DNA of 64,000 nucleotides from Cheiracanthium punctorium (lineage: Eukaryota; Arthropoda; Arachnida; Araneae; Cheiracanthiidae). The position numbers and the translations under genes are program-made. The number at the start of each line of letters is the position of its first letter. Position 1 is the stretch's first letter. The stretch is taken from the NCBI GenBank assembly GCA_038373885.1, contig JAWZYV010018289.1, positions 186,001 through 250,000 of the forward strand. The letters run 5' to 3'. The notes beneath the pieces are model-generated. The model saw only the letters and a list, made by a program, of their open reading frames with translations. It did no database searches and had not been told where the DNA came from. Of this stretch, positions 20,122-31,316 are shown in pieces.

Positions 20122-23100
20122 CAGGGGCGGCCCTAGGGCCAGACAAACCGGACCCCTGTTCGGGGCGACATTTTGGCTCGAATTTGAAAAATACATTTTG
20201 TATTAGCAAAAGAATTGTTAAAAAATATTCCGAAGAATATCATTCTATATAACTTTACTAGCTGATGTACCCATCCGTCATTGATGGGTTTTTACTAACC
20301 GCGCGAAATATCGTTTGCAATGTAGGAGTACAAAAAAATGGAATTAGCATACTGGCAGAAATATAGAAAGTAAAGTTATAACTCTTGCGTATTGTTCAAA
20401 GATTACAGGTTAGAGAGTAACAAACTACTGAGACAAACTGTCAATAGAGAAAATATTTTACATTCAAAATTAACGTTTTCTTTTAGTGAATGAGCTTCAA
20501 TGAATATTAAACCGAAAAGAGAATATCTGGAAAATGCTTTGTAATAGCAAGTAGCCTATATTTAACACTGCAACGTCTGATTGAATTATATTTTTAGGAT
20601 TATTTTACTTGATGCGCGCAAAACTTTAAATCAAAGTTTACGTCATACTTTAAAATTAATTCAAACTTGTAGAAAATTCAAATCCTGTAATTTTAATTTA
20701 CTAACCGCCTACTATTTAACAAAATTTCATTTCACGAAATTTCATTTTCACGAAGTGGTCAAACAAAATTTTCTCAATAATATATATATTTAATTAGGAG
20801 GAATTCAAACAAAGTTATTTAATTCAATCTCCTCGACAGTAACTGAATTTTGTTCTATTAACTTTAGAAATTTTAATATTATGCCTGTAAAATCTTTGCA
20901 CAATTTTCTCAAAATTAAAATAATAATAATAATAATAATTTTAAAAAAGAAATCGACGTAATTTGTTTAAGTCGAACAGCCACCTATTGTATTATCTCCA
21001 TACGCCTTAAAGTGACGCCCTCCCCCTCTCTCCTCGCCCCCTAAAAAAGAAAAGAAAAAATCCAATGCAACTTTTACAACGCCTTTCAATTTATTCAAAT
21101 CTTTTTAAAATGTCTATCATGCTTTGTTACCCGTATGACCTAATTTCATTCTGTTCTCTTAATCCTTTTTTGATGGATGCGAGAACAAACTTTCAAAGCG
21201 ATTTTTACAAAATCTCAAAGTCTAAGAATTATTTAAAACAATTTTGGTATCTATTGTTTCAATTAACTTACCATTCAATATAATTCTAAATTTCATTCTA
21301 TTCCATTGAGTCATTTTTTAACAAAGGGCGAACATACTTTTACGCACAGTTTTCAAACAACAGTTTAAAATCTCAAAACTTTTAAACGAATTAGAAATAT
21401 TTTTGCACCTGCAGTTTAAATTAAGTTGCCACTTTCGGTGTTGCAATAAATTTCATTTCATTCGCTTCAGTTGTTTATATGTGATGTGCAAACAAATAGT
21501 TACACATTTTGCATAGATTTTTCACAACCACAACGTTTCCAGTTGAGATTCAAATTACACTTTGTTGATGAAATTCAACAAGCAAATACTCTCCTATATT
21601 TCTAGATTGCATTCCTGGTGCCAAAAAAATCGCATTCTTAGTAAGGTATAAAGGTATTGACAAATCTAATTCCAATGAGGCTACCGTTAAAATTGATGAA
21701 AGAATTTTAAGTTTTGGTTTCAGGATTATTTACTCTCTCAAACAGTTCATGTTCCTATGCTCTATTATTATTTGGTACAAAATCTTCGGTTGCGTGAATC
21801 TATTAAAAAAGCTATTGCAGTCAAAAGACAGCGATTTACCACCTGCTCTTGACAAAAAGATACTGCGAATTTCCTTAGAGCACCAGTCAATTGGAGTTAA
21901 GAAACTGTAAAGATTTTTTGAAAGGATCTTCAAATGGATGTAATTTTAAATGAAATATTCTGTTATGCAAGAGAACTTTCTGGCTAACACTGAGTTTACT
22001 CAGCCACGTAGCTTATTAATTTTGATTGCGAAGCATGAGATGATCTGGTGGAAGATCCTCAATTAAAATTCACGATAGTTTTATTTTTTACAGTAAACAA
22101 AGCGATTAATATCTTAGAGTGAAGATTTAATTTATTAAGTACCCAATGTAATTATTTTAAATTTTTGCAGGGCATATATGAGTTAAAAGATACTCAGTGC
22201 TAATTAAACATTGTAATAGTGTTAACACTGTTTATCCCTTTAACGCGCAGTGTTCCCGCTCTGGGAACACCAAACTCTGACATTTGGAATGTTGCCAGTC
22301 ACGAAGAATAGATTTGATTTCTATAAAAATAATTGCGGATGACATTGCTCCACGAGAATCCTTTACTTTTAAGAGCGTCATTTCCCGTAAAAAATGGTCA
22401 CGATTCTTTAGAACAGCACTGACATCTGCTGAAAAATGGAAGAATGCGAGAACAGCTGGATAGATTGCCCAATGCTGAAAAAAGGGCAGCCAGCTGTCGT
22501 CAAAAAAGGTCTCTAGATCTGTGGCACGTGATGAACGTTTTGATCGTCCGCCATCTTGCTGGTAGTTAAGTCGAGCTATGGCAACGGCCACCCTTTTTTC
22601 AGCATTCGGAAAGGGTTGCGCCTCAAAGGGTTATGGAGTTAATGCTGACCGATGGGGAATCAGGGAATAAAAATGCACTTGATCCAGTAAATGAAAGTGT
22701 CAGTTACGGCCTTATTAGGCAAAAACGAAAGCCCAGTTGAAATTTTAAAGCTAATTTCAACTCTAGATTTTACACCACTATTGCTTCGAGAATTTCGCTT
22801 TCTTTGCCGATATTTGTGGCAAGAGCAGAGAAGAGTTTCTCAAAATTAAAGTTGCTTAACATTTCTTATGTTCCACAACTCTTACAGATAGGTTAATTAA
22901 TTTAACTACATTGACTATCGAACATGAATTAGTTGGAAAATTGATTTAAGAGAAAAAGTCAGGAATTTTGCGGAATTAAAAGCCAAAAAAAAAAAAAAAA
23001 CCTCTTGATTTTTCTCTCTTTCTTTTGGTTTTTAGCTTAATGTGTGGTTTTCAATAAATATGGTTTTTCTTATGCAATGTTATGTTTAAAGAGCCATTCT

Positions 23101-23226
23101 AGTTTTATAGGCATGAAAACAGTATCTGTGAACAATATTTCTTTTAGTAGTAATTTTACTCTGTTGGGAGGGGGGCGGCATTTTATATTTTTGTCCGGGG
23201 CGGAAAAACTTTTAGGGCCGGCCCTG
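20122..23226. mobile_element. Inner element of the second nest, CAGGGGCGGCCCTA ends
   Basis: CAGGGGCGGCCCTA (20122) and TAGGGCCGGCCCTG (ending 23226) are inverted with one or two mismatches. Both are followed by GGGGCG-type sequence. The target duplication is unclear because both flanks are C-rich. The interior is AT-rich, without a gene, and starts near 20260 with a TAGCTGATGTACCC motif that may mark another insertion. It contains the piggyBac-like element at 22236-22630. Confidence 0.68.
22236..22630. mobile_element. piggyBac-like MITE with TTAT duplication
   Basis: CCCTTTAACGCGCA (22236) and TGCGCCTCAAAGGG (ending 22630) are inverted tips with two mismatches. The 4-bp flanks are TTAT on both sides (22232-22235 and 22631-22634). 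The CCCTTTG-type tip and 4-bp flank fit piggyBac, which normally uses TTAA. A 119-codon minus-strand open frame runs almost its full length without recognisable domains. Confidence 0.7.
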
Positions 23227-24412
23227 GCCCCCCCCGCCTGGAAAATATTCTGCCGGCGCCCATGTATAGGGCTATTTTAGGCGGAGATAGGGGTGGGAAC
23301 TGTCAATACAAAGTTTGTGTCTATTTTGCAGCCCTTCCAAAAAAATGAAATCGTCGACGATTGCGAGAATGCAAGTCTCGTCGACTGCACGGGCACGCGC
23401 TCCTGGGATGTTCATTTTTACTGTACTACGCGCTCAGCAAAAGTCCAATGGACAGTGCGAAAATGGGCAGTGGGGAGAGCCATTGAGACTATTTTGAATT
23501 CATCGATTGGGAAATTAAAAATGTCTGCAAGAGGGTCAAATTGTTTCCGATCCCTGAAGGGTTGGGAGTTATTTTATAATTATGTAATTACGAATATTAC
23601 ACAACAATAATTATGAGACTTCTTGCCTGTTTAGAAAATCTTTTGCCGCCGCCCACAATAGGAAATACTATCGTTTCCCCCCCCCCCCTCTTTTTTTATT
23701 ATGTCGTGCACTTGCAATTTATTTTTCCCTCGGACACGTCTTATCTAAACTGGCGTTCTTATTACAGAATATTCCCAAAAGTTATGCATATAGTGCTGCA
23801 ACTAGAGGTCAAATCGCCCGGAACAAACCTTTGTTTTGGCACTCCCTTCTTTTCGTTTCAATTTTGACGTAACAGCACCATGCCTGGGGCAAGTGTCCCG
23901 TTTTCCCTCCACTAGTTGCAGACTAGCATATATACAGAGAGAAAAGTTGCAGTGACGCTGAATACGATAAAATTTGAATCTAAATCTGAATGTTTTCGGT
24001 CATTTTCGGGTCCGAAAATTGGCGTGATTATGAAAAATTTGTCGGCAAAACCGAATTCCCGTTATTTTGCGATTACAAAATTTAATTTTTTTATGCTTCT
24101 TTTGTTTTGTTGTTGTTGTTGAAATAAAGCATAATAGACGCCTTACACATTTTTGTAAAAGTGTAGATTTCATTAAGTGAAAAAATTTGGTTTCAAAATT
24201 TGTTTAATTATTCGCTTAAAAAATTGCTATTAAGAAAACACATTTTCGGACATAAAAGTATGTTTATAAAAGCTATCCTTATGTGTTTGTAGACAATAAT
24301 TACATAAGTTGCCCTTTTTGTGTGATACGATATGCCCTTTTCCCAAACACTGCCCTTTTTCTGTAGTGTGCACTCTGCCCTTTTCCATTTCTAGAGTGAT
24401 CCCTGGCCACCC

Positions 24413-24930
24413 TGTTATTTTTTAAACAAAGTATGGGATAAATATGTAAACTGTGATACATGTAATTTTTATTATTTCTCATCAAGGTTTCTCCAATAAA
24501 AATATTAGCCCCAAAATTAATCATTATATGTTTTTTGTTTCAAAGAATAGCCTGAAGATATGCAATTTATGATTTACCTTGACCTTAGATTTTATGAAAC
24601 TTAGATATACTCAACAAGCTCAAAATACGGTTGAACAACTATAAGTTTTCTTAAATTAATTGACATTATTTACATATTTTCAACAGATATTACAAATAAA
24701 TTAACAGAGATGTAGCGCTTTCGCACATATTCATGACAGCTTATACATTTACATATACTACATACCTACCACAATAGTTAATACGATATGTTCGAATCAT
24801 AACAATCGAGTAGTTACAATTCGGTCAAGTTCAACATACCTTTTTGTAACCTGTACTATGGGTTGCACGCTAATGAAACAAACGAGGAAACTTTCTCCCT
24901 TAAAAAAATTAACTAAGCATGCTTACAAGT
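24413..24930. other. Spacer, no gene seen
   Basis: AT-rich sequence between the second nest and the kinase gene; no motif noted. Confidence 0.55.
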
Positions 24931-24936
24931 TTTATT
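24931..24936 (-). promoter_or_regulatory. Poly-A signal overlapping the kinase stop codon
   Basis: On the minus strand the gene ends ACA TAA TAA A. AATAAA therefore begins inside the stop codon. If used, the 3' untranslated region would be only about 10-30 bases. In AT-rich DNA this could be chance. Confidence 0.4.
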
Positions 24937-25846
24937 ATGTATCAATCACAACGCTACGAACTTTATTATACGGTGACAACGCTGCATGGTTAATGGCATC
25001 TTCGACAGATATACGTTTCGTAGGCTCTTCTTGCAAAAACAACTGCACGAAATTCTTCATTACATTTACGTTATTCACCGAGCCTGTTATTTGGAACGCT
25101 TTGCTTATCTCGTTTTCCAAATAGTTATCCTCATTCAAGACAGAGCCGATGTAGCTGGATATAGACGAAAAAGACGGAATGATGGGAGTACAGTTCCTTT
25201 TTACATACTTATGCAAGCCACAACGAGTGACAGTTTCTAAAACGATAAGTCCGTAGCACCAAACGTCTAGCAGTGCGGACTGATGTACTTTTGTAGATGG
25301 GCAGTCCCACAGTTCTGGTGGCTTCCAGTAGGTTGGCATCCCCAAGAAATGATCACGGGTTACGAGCGAATCGTTAGATAAGTAGGTGAAGTCAGATATG
25401 ACAGCATGATCACTGTATGAAAGCAGTATGTTATCCAGTTTTAAATCGAGATGCGACAACTTGAGCCGATGCAAAAACCTTAATCCGCACAGTATCTCAT
25501 ACAGCCATCTGTCAGTTATCTTCAATGCATCATCTGTTCTCACCAGGGAAGAGCCCTGAAGATAACTATCCAGAGAAATTTTTAATTTGGGCATAACGAA
25601 AGCTTTATAGTCGTCGAATGTTTCAATTATTTCATACAAAGGTACAATTCTTGGATGTAAGAGATTTGGCCATACTTCACTTTCAAGTTTATTTTTTACT
25701 TTTGAAAATTTCACTGCTAGAGTACGGTTTTCAGTAACATCTCTTACAGATATTACAACACCAAAAGAGCTTCTGCCCAATAAGTCTAGATGTTTCCAGT
25801 TTTTGCACTGGAGAAATTCGGAGATACTTACATCCATCTTCTTCAC
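24935..25846 (-). CDS. Divergent intronless protein kinase, 303 residues
   Basis: Predicted Ser/Thr-type protein kinase made of little more than the catalytic domain. The glycine loop GRSSFG is at residues 24-29, the ATP lysine is K46 (LAVKF), and a likely helix-C Glu is at 57. The catalytic loop HLDLKLDN is at 132-139 (Asp134, Asn139 present; the usual Arg of HRD is Leu). The metal site is DFT at 152-154 instead of DFG. PPE at 176-178 replaces APE, and DVWCYG is at 194-199. Lys, both Asp and Asn are kept, so it may be active despite the altered motifs. There is no signal peptide, membrane span or extra domain. The first ATG (MKKMDV) is 11-20 residues before the glycine loop, a normal distance. 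It could be an old retrocopy, a lineage-specific kinase or a captured foreign gene; I cannot assign a subfamily. Confidence 0.85.
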   Translation of the reverse strand: MKKMDVSISEFLQCKNWKHLDLLGRSSFGVVISVRDVTENRTLAVKFSKVKNKLESEVWPNLLHPRIVPLYEIIETFDDYKAFVMPKLKISLDSYLQGSSLVRTDDALKITDRWLYEILCGLRFLHRLKLSHLDLKLDNILLSYSDHAVISDFTYLSNDSLVTRDHFLGMPTYWKPPELWDCPSTKVHQSALLDVWCYGLIVLETVTRCGLHKYVKRNCTPIIPSFSSISSYIGSVLNEDNYLENEISKAFQITGSVNNVNVMKNFVQLFLQEEPTKRISVEDAINHAALSPYNKVRSVVIDT

Positions 25847-26474
25847 TTATCTCGCTCGCATTTCCTATGCAGTCTAGAGTGGAGTATTTTGCAGACTACT
25901 CATGTTGTTATGATACCATGAAGATACAGGTATGCCAGCATGATATTACATTGCTTCAACCGCAGAAAATCGGACTCTATTTGCAATGAGCAAAGCCCTT
26001 GGAAATATTAAATCAAAGTAGAAAATAATAAACCGAGAAATGATGTTTGTACATAAAAATATAAATTTTTGTCCGTCGCTTTCAAATAAAAGTCGTTGAC
26101 ACACATTCAACGAAATTCAAATAATTATTCCTGACTACTTATGATTTAAAAATTTCTAAAGCGTAACTCGAGACTAAGTTTCTCTTCCAGTTTTGTTAAG
26201 CTGACTTAGCACCAGCAGCTGTAAGGTTTACGATGGAAGTCTAGCTTATTATCATTACACATTGTCAATGAACAAGATTGCTTTTCTTGCAACTTAACCG
26301 GATTCCACCTTCTAATACAATTTTAATCAATTGCTAATTGGCGCAATTTTAATCACTTCCTCGTTACAAGGAGTTTATCCAGTACAGCGTTTCAAATCGC
26401 AAGTGAAGTCAATGCTATTTTTATATCACACGTTCAAAATTACATTAGAAAATAAATCTACAAATACTATAGAC
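25847..26474. other. Upstream region of the kinase gene, no gene seen
   Basis: AT-rich; probably contains the kinase promoter, but no clear TATA or initiator could be chosen with confidence. Confidence 0.45.
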
Positions 26475-27169
26475 CAGTAGTCTCCAAATCGCGGACCAGT
26501 ATCGGTCCGTTGATTAAATGGTACTGAGCAACCCAAGGAGCATTAAATTATGATTTTATTTACTGTGATTTGGTGTTTGAACCAATTCTCTCGGGTTTAT
26601 GCTAATTTACACCTTTGTAACAGAAGAAATCTTGCATCTATTTTAAATTAGTTTATTGTTCTTTAAACATTTCAAGATTATAAATTGAAACTGCAGTCAC
26701 AAAATTCAGGGTTCTCATTTATGTAGCGTTCTAGTGTATTAAAATGTTAAATCACTTTATATTCATCTTTGTGTGTGTGTGTGTAACTGTTATTTATTTT
26801 GAAGGCATGTTTAAATACAATTAAATTAAAATCATAAAATCAAAATAATCTAAAATATAAACGGTACTTACTTATTATCCCGGCGGTCCGCCAAGACGAG
26901 CGATTTTTTCCAAGATAAATACGGGACACATGAAATTGTTGATGATTCGGAATACAATTGGCTACAATTTGCCAGCACATTTGACGAAAAGAAAGTTTGG
27001 CGGGAATGGCCGTCGGGATAATACGTAAGTACCTAATAAACAATCAGCTAAACAATCAGCGTCTCTTCCCTCAGCGAGCTAAGGTAAAATTATCAAACGT
27101 TGACTGATCCGTGGTAAAATTATCAAATTCTAACCGGTCCGCGGTGATAAAAAGGTTGGGGAAGCACTG
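26475..27169. mobile_element. hAT-like non-autonomous element with CAGTRGTCTCC ends
   Basis: CAGTAGTCTCCAAATCGCGG (26475) and, reverse-complemented, CAGTGCTTCCCCAACC (ending 27169) are inverted, with GCGGACC motifs inside both ends. The flanks CTATAGAC and CTATAGTT agree at 6 of 8 bases. This resembles Charlie-type hAT tips. The element at 26863-27033 is nested in it. Confidence 0.75.
26863..27033. mobile_element. Short palindromic element, copy 3 (complete, reversed)
   Basis: GGTACTTACTTATTATCCCG at one end and GGGATAATACGTAAGTACC at the other. The interior is the reverse complement of 9800-9948 and passes the ATGTGC(A) site without interruption. 171 bp. Confidence 0.88.
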
Positions 27170-27232
27170 CTATAGTTGGCAACCCTGAGTGGAGAAAGAT
27201 GATTATCACCAGCAGGATCAGCCACCCCCGAA

Positions 27233-27564
27233 TAGCGTTGCCAGGCGTCCGGATAAAGCCGGACATAGTTAGGCTTTTTGATTGCGTGTCCGGCCAAACT
27301 TAACGGTCTCCGGCTTTTGTTAGGCTTTTTACTGCTGACTTTGGCTGATTAGTAATAAAGTACTTGAACTGATTTGGCATTCGATGTTATTTATATTTCA
27401 TTAGAATTTAACAAGATTCATGATAATAATCAAAAGAGCTTGATTTTACATATAATTTTTTTGTTGTACCTATTAACACTGAGACAAAATCCTCAATATT
27501 GTAGGCTGTCCGGCCAAACTGGCTGGTCTGTCCGGCTATTTGGTTTGGCGACCTGGCAACCCTA
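27233..27564. mobile_element. hAT-like MITE, TAGSGTTGCCAGG family, copy B
   Basis: Almost identical to 6243-6595 over its length, with a ~20-bp deletion near the right end. Flanks CCCCCGAA and CACCCGAA match at 7 of 8 bases. Confidence 0.9.
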
Positions 27565-28863
27565 CACCCGAAATGTGTAAACGTAGGATATGGAGAAAAT
27601 TACGCATTTGTGGATGCATTTGAAAGTTCCCCAGATGGAGGAAGAGGACTTGATATGGGAATATCAAATCTTGCTGCTACATCCCCATAACCCCATGGTA
27701 CATTTGAAAGTTCTCCTTGAGAAATTTCAGGTTCAGCTTTGGTCCTAGACTTAAAAAGTCTTTTATAATATGTTTTTTCATCTGCAAGGATTAAAACAAA
27801 AGCATGCATCAAGTTTTAAATTTTCATCCTCTCTTTTCTTTAATTCATTTTTTGTGCGAACACTTTTAGGCAAAATAAAGGGGGGAGCACCCCCCCCCGA
27901 GGAAAAATATACATCGATTTTTATTAGTGATATTGCATTCTAGATTTGGAGTTCTCAGCCACTTCCTAAAAAAATTCCTGGCTACGCTACTGATCACCAG
28001 CTCATATCACGTGACCGCTTTCTGAGAGGCGGAAATCTCTTGAAATTTCCTATTCATTTCTATAATAAACCCTGAGGTGTAAGCATAGCGTTATTACTGT
28101 AATTACCCACATGGGGGAGCTGACTCTTAAGGCCGGTGCTGAATGACGCTGCTTCTGACGTGACTACAGGTGGTAAGAGGACATTCTTCTCGCCAATTTT
28201 ATGACTTTTTAATGACCAATCGAGTCCACCGACAAAAAATTAACGCGTTAAGCCACAAACCCCGCCCTCCACACAATGGAGAGAGCAACCGAAGTTTTAT
28301 TCTCGCCTGTATCTATTCCAAACCAGTACATTGATTACCCTGTTCTGCGACAAGAAACGCAGTTGTGAGAGCCGGCTTTTAGGGCTTATGGCAACGTACA
28401 CTTCCTGACGAGACCTTACAATTTACAGCATCGCCGAAAAGGGAGTCATCCCCGGGTCCGCACTTCTAAAGTTAATTCCAGATTGTAGTACTGTTGTTGT
28501 TGTTCTCGTGTTCAGGGATATACTATTCCACTATCCCTGGAAATAGGTGCCACTGCCTCAGAGGGGGTTAGACTTCTGCTTGTTGGTCCCTAATTTTGAA
28601 CCAATTCCAGATGGGGGACCAATTATCCCCTGAAATCGGCACCCCCAGAAGTGTCGTTTAAACATGGGAGGACTTTGGAGCCACGATGGACTGGATTTTA
28701 CATGCATCAGCTCCCATTAGCATACCCGGTTCCGCATCAGTCCAGCCGAGAGAGGAGTTCACCCTCCCAAGCACTGGCCAAGCCGGATGCTGCTTCACTT
28801 TCCGTGTTCTTTCGGGAACGGAGTTTAGCGACCACTGCGGGACGATTGTAGTATTGATACTGT
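27565..28863. other. No gene seen; scattered repeat fragments
   Basis: A GGCTACGCTACTG end near 27979-27991 is probably a decayed GGCGTAGCCA-type fragment. The 28080-28860 stretch is more GC-rich than its surroundings and looks like repeat-derived sequence, but I could not identify it. Confidence 0.45.
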
Positions 28864-28877
28864 AAAGTGAAAATATT

Positions 28878-29183
28878 TATTTATTTGCCAGGAGAGGACA
28901 GCTCGCGTCACTGAATGTGTCGCTTAGAGCTACATATACGTCCTTCCCGGAATTTCCCGCCACAACTTAGAACCTCATCAGAAGGTGTGTGTGTGGGGGG
29001 GGGGCACGTCTGAATAGGCATCCCTCGGAAACTGCTAGCGACCGCCGAGAGGACTTTCGGAACCACGGATTTAACGTGCACGTACACCGCATGTACACGG
29101 TGGTCTTTAGTGGTACGTCGGTATCGAACCCACAACCTTCCGGTTACGAGTCCAACGCCTTAACCACTGGGCTACCACGACCC
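28878..29183 (-). mobile_element. tRNA-derived SINE, complete
   Basis: On the minus strand the 5' end reads as a tRNA-like head: box A in TGGTAGCCCAGTGGTTAAGG, a CTCGTAA anticodon-like loop (CGT, Thr-like), and box B GGTTCGATACC. An unrelated body of ~230 bp follows, ending GGCAAATAAATA. A perfect 14-bp target duplication AAAGTGAAAATATT flanks it (28864-28877 and 29184-29197). Box A and box B form an internal RNA polymerase III promoter. Length 306 bp. Confidence 0.93.
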
Positions 29184-29197
29184 AAAGTGAAAATATT

Positions 29198-29760
29198 GCA
29201 ATAATACTTAATTAATGACATTCCATGGAACAACTTTTTATCTAACACTTTTTGTTCGTGCTTTTAATGACTTTGAAAGTACGCCGGCTGATAACAATTT
29301 TTCCGGCAAAGTTGGCGACAGGCGTTCAGAAGGTGAAATAGTTTTTCAGTATAAGAGTATGAAGCTCAGCTTGAGATTCGCGAGATAAAATATTCAAGAG
29401 CGTTAATTACGTCATTGTAGCAGTTCCTAGCAAAGTTGTACTTTTGACGTGAATACGTCTTTAAATTTGCTTCTATAGTGGGAGGCAATTCAGAAAACTG
29501 ATGGTAAAAAAATCGGGGGGGGGGGGGGATACAGTTTGATGTATTGCAGCTACATATTATAGATGAGTTCGGGCTCATTTTTTGAAGCCCGAGCCCGAGG
29601 ACTTTTAATCCGAGCCCGAAATTTCAGCTAAAGATAAATAAAATTCAATTACTTCATTGTTAGAATACGATAAATTTTGCCGTTCGTTCAAATTAAAGAC
29701 AAGTACAGTTGCAAATTCTTAATACACTTTCTAATTCTTTATATCCATGTTTATCAAATA
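29198..29760. other. Spacer, no gene seen
   Basis: Includes a G-run near 29516-29528 and GAGCCCGAG-type short repeats at 29585-29620. No coding signal. Confidence 0.5.
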
Positions 29761-31314
29761 CACTGCTCAAAACAATTAAAGGATATTGTAAGTTTTATAT
29801 AAAATAAAGATATAAGGGAATTTTTTTTTTTTTTTTTTTTTTTTTTGACGAAAATGGAAGAAGAGAATCACAAATGCAAATTTTTCTGATTTTCAAACTG
29901 TGGAGTATGCTAATTTTGAGTTCGACGTCAAAAACGTCGCTTCAGCGGCAGCGAATGAAATTGGACTTTCAATTGAATAAAAGACAATGAAGACAAGGAT
30001 GATCGGCATTCAGTGACTGCTTTGTTTCGATGAGTACAATGTCTCAACGAAGTCATTTAACCGATTCAGAAGCTTGGAGAGTTGTCGGTAGGTTAGAAGG
30101 GGGCCAAACTCAAGCCGAAGAGCGCAAGCCATTGGAGTGTCACAAAGTGTGATTTCCAGGATCTGGAACCGGTTTTTGGCGACTGGAACTGCAGGCCGAA
30201 GACCAGGGCAAGGTCGTAGACGGGCAACAACGCCCAATGAAGATCGTTATTTAGTGTTAACGGCTCGGAGACACCGGAATATGAACGCTACTCTTCTCCA
30301 ACAACACCTTCGCTCGGCTACTGGCACCACATTTTCAACTCAGACTGTCCGAAACCGGCTCCATGGTGTAGGCCTGTATGCTCGCCGACCGTCGGTATGT
30401 GTTAGACTAACATCAAGGCATCGCCGCGACCGCAGGGAGTGGGCAACAGAACATGTGAACTGAAGGAGAAATGAATGGAGCAATGTTCTTTTTTCTGACG
30501 AGTCCCGTTTTTCAGTTCATCCTGATAATAGGCGTATTTTCATCTGGATGGGACCGTGGCAGTAGGAATAATCCTGCGTTCGTGCACGAAAGTGTCAGCT
30601 TTGGCGGTGGGGGAGTGTTGGTGTATGGTGGCATCTCCATTGACAGGTGCACAGACCTCTACATCATTCGAGATGGACCTCTGACTGGTCGCCGATATAG
30701 GGATGAGATCCTCAGACCTATTGTAGTCCCTTACGCTGCAGCAATCGGAGATGACTTCAATTTAATGGACGATAACTGCAGGTCACATCGTGCTAACCTG
30801 GTGGAGGATTTCCTTTTCGAGGAAGGAATCGTACGAATGGAATGGCCAGCGTGGTCTCCAGACATGTATCCAATAGAGCACGTTTGGGACGCTCTAGGAA
30901 GACGAGTTGCTGGCCGCCAACCACCCCCACAAACTCTCCAAGAACTGGAAAGAGCTCTTCTGGAAGAGTGGGACAGAATACCCCAACTCGTGATTAATAG
31001 CCTCATTGACTCCATGCCTCTGCCTGAAAGGTGTTCAACGTTGCTGGCCGTCCGTGGAAACCATACCCCCTACTGAAAATGATTTCCTTTGAAGAAAACA
31101 CCTTTTCTTATTCTTTTTTTCTCATATGCACAAATTGTGTTTTTTTCCTTTTCTACACAAATGCGCAATAAAATGCATTTTTTTCTGCCAAACATATGTA
31201 ATTTATTCTCATATAACCTACTACGTCTGTCGACCATGTATCAATCAGCTAAAAAGTTTCCCAGCCACAAGATCCACCAAAAACCGCAATATCCTTTAAT
31301 TGTTTTGAGCAGTG
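29761..31314 (+). mobile_element. Tc1-type transposon, nearly complete
   Basis: Perfect 28-bp terminal inverted repeats (29761-29788 and 31287-31314), beginning CACTGCTCAAAACAATTAAA, are flanked by the TA duplication. Total 1554 bp, the standard Tc1 size. A ~27-base T run (29820-29846) lies just inside the left end. The transposase frame is damaged at three points. Confidence 0.95.
30030..31076 (+). pseudogene. Tc1 transposase (DD34E), disrupted
   Basis: Starts MSTMSQRSHLTD at 30030. The paired helix-turn-helix part continues into VISRIWNRFLATGTAGRRPGQ, with the GRPR-like hook. The catalytic triad is FSDESRF (Asp codon 30497-30499), DDNCRSHRA and PIEHVWD. The last two acidic residues are separated by 34 residues, the DD34E spacing of Tc1. 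Three lesions are visible: a one-base shift near 30119, an in-frame TGA at 30461-30463, and a frameshift near 30555-30565. The rest of the domain is intact, so inactivation looks fairly recent. Confidence 0.93.
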
Positions 31315-31316
31315 TA

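Larger units (their letters stand above)
19997..23264. mobile_element. Middle element of the second nest, CATGGGCGCCGGCAG ends
   Basis: The inverted tips CATGGGCGCCGGCAG (19997) and CTGCCGGCGCCCATG (ending 23264) are flanked by a perfect 8-bp duplication TATAGGGC (19989-19996 and 23265-23272). hAT-type by duplication. Non-coding; it holds the inner element at 20122-23226. Confidence 0.9.
18983..24405. mobile_element. Outer element of the second nest, CAGGGATCACTCTAGA ends
   Basis: CAGGGATCACTCTAGA at 18983 and its exact reverse complement ending at 24405 are flanked by GCCACCC (18976-18982 and 24406-24412). Just inside both ends, TGCCCTTTTT-type motifs repeat in inverted orientation. A CAGGG tip with a 7- or 8-bp duplication suggests hAT. 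No transposase is visible. Most of its 5.4 kb is the nested 19997-23264 element. Confidence 0.82.

Noticed and set aside
22232..22591. 119-codon minus-strand frame
   Set aside because: Covers nearly the whole piggyBac-like MITE, has no domain, and includes the terminal repeat as coding sequence.
29100..29183. tRNA gene (Thr-like) on the minus strand
   Set aside because: A and B boxes are present but the sequence continues into a SINE body with a 14-bp target duplication; acceptor-stem pairing is absent.
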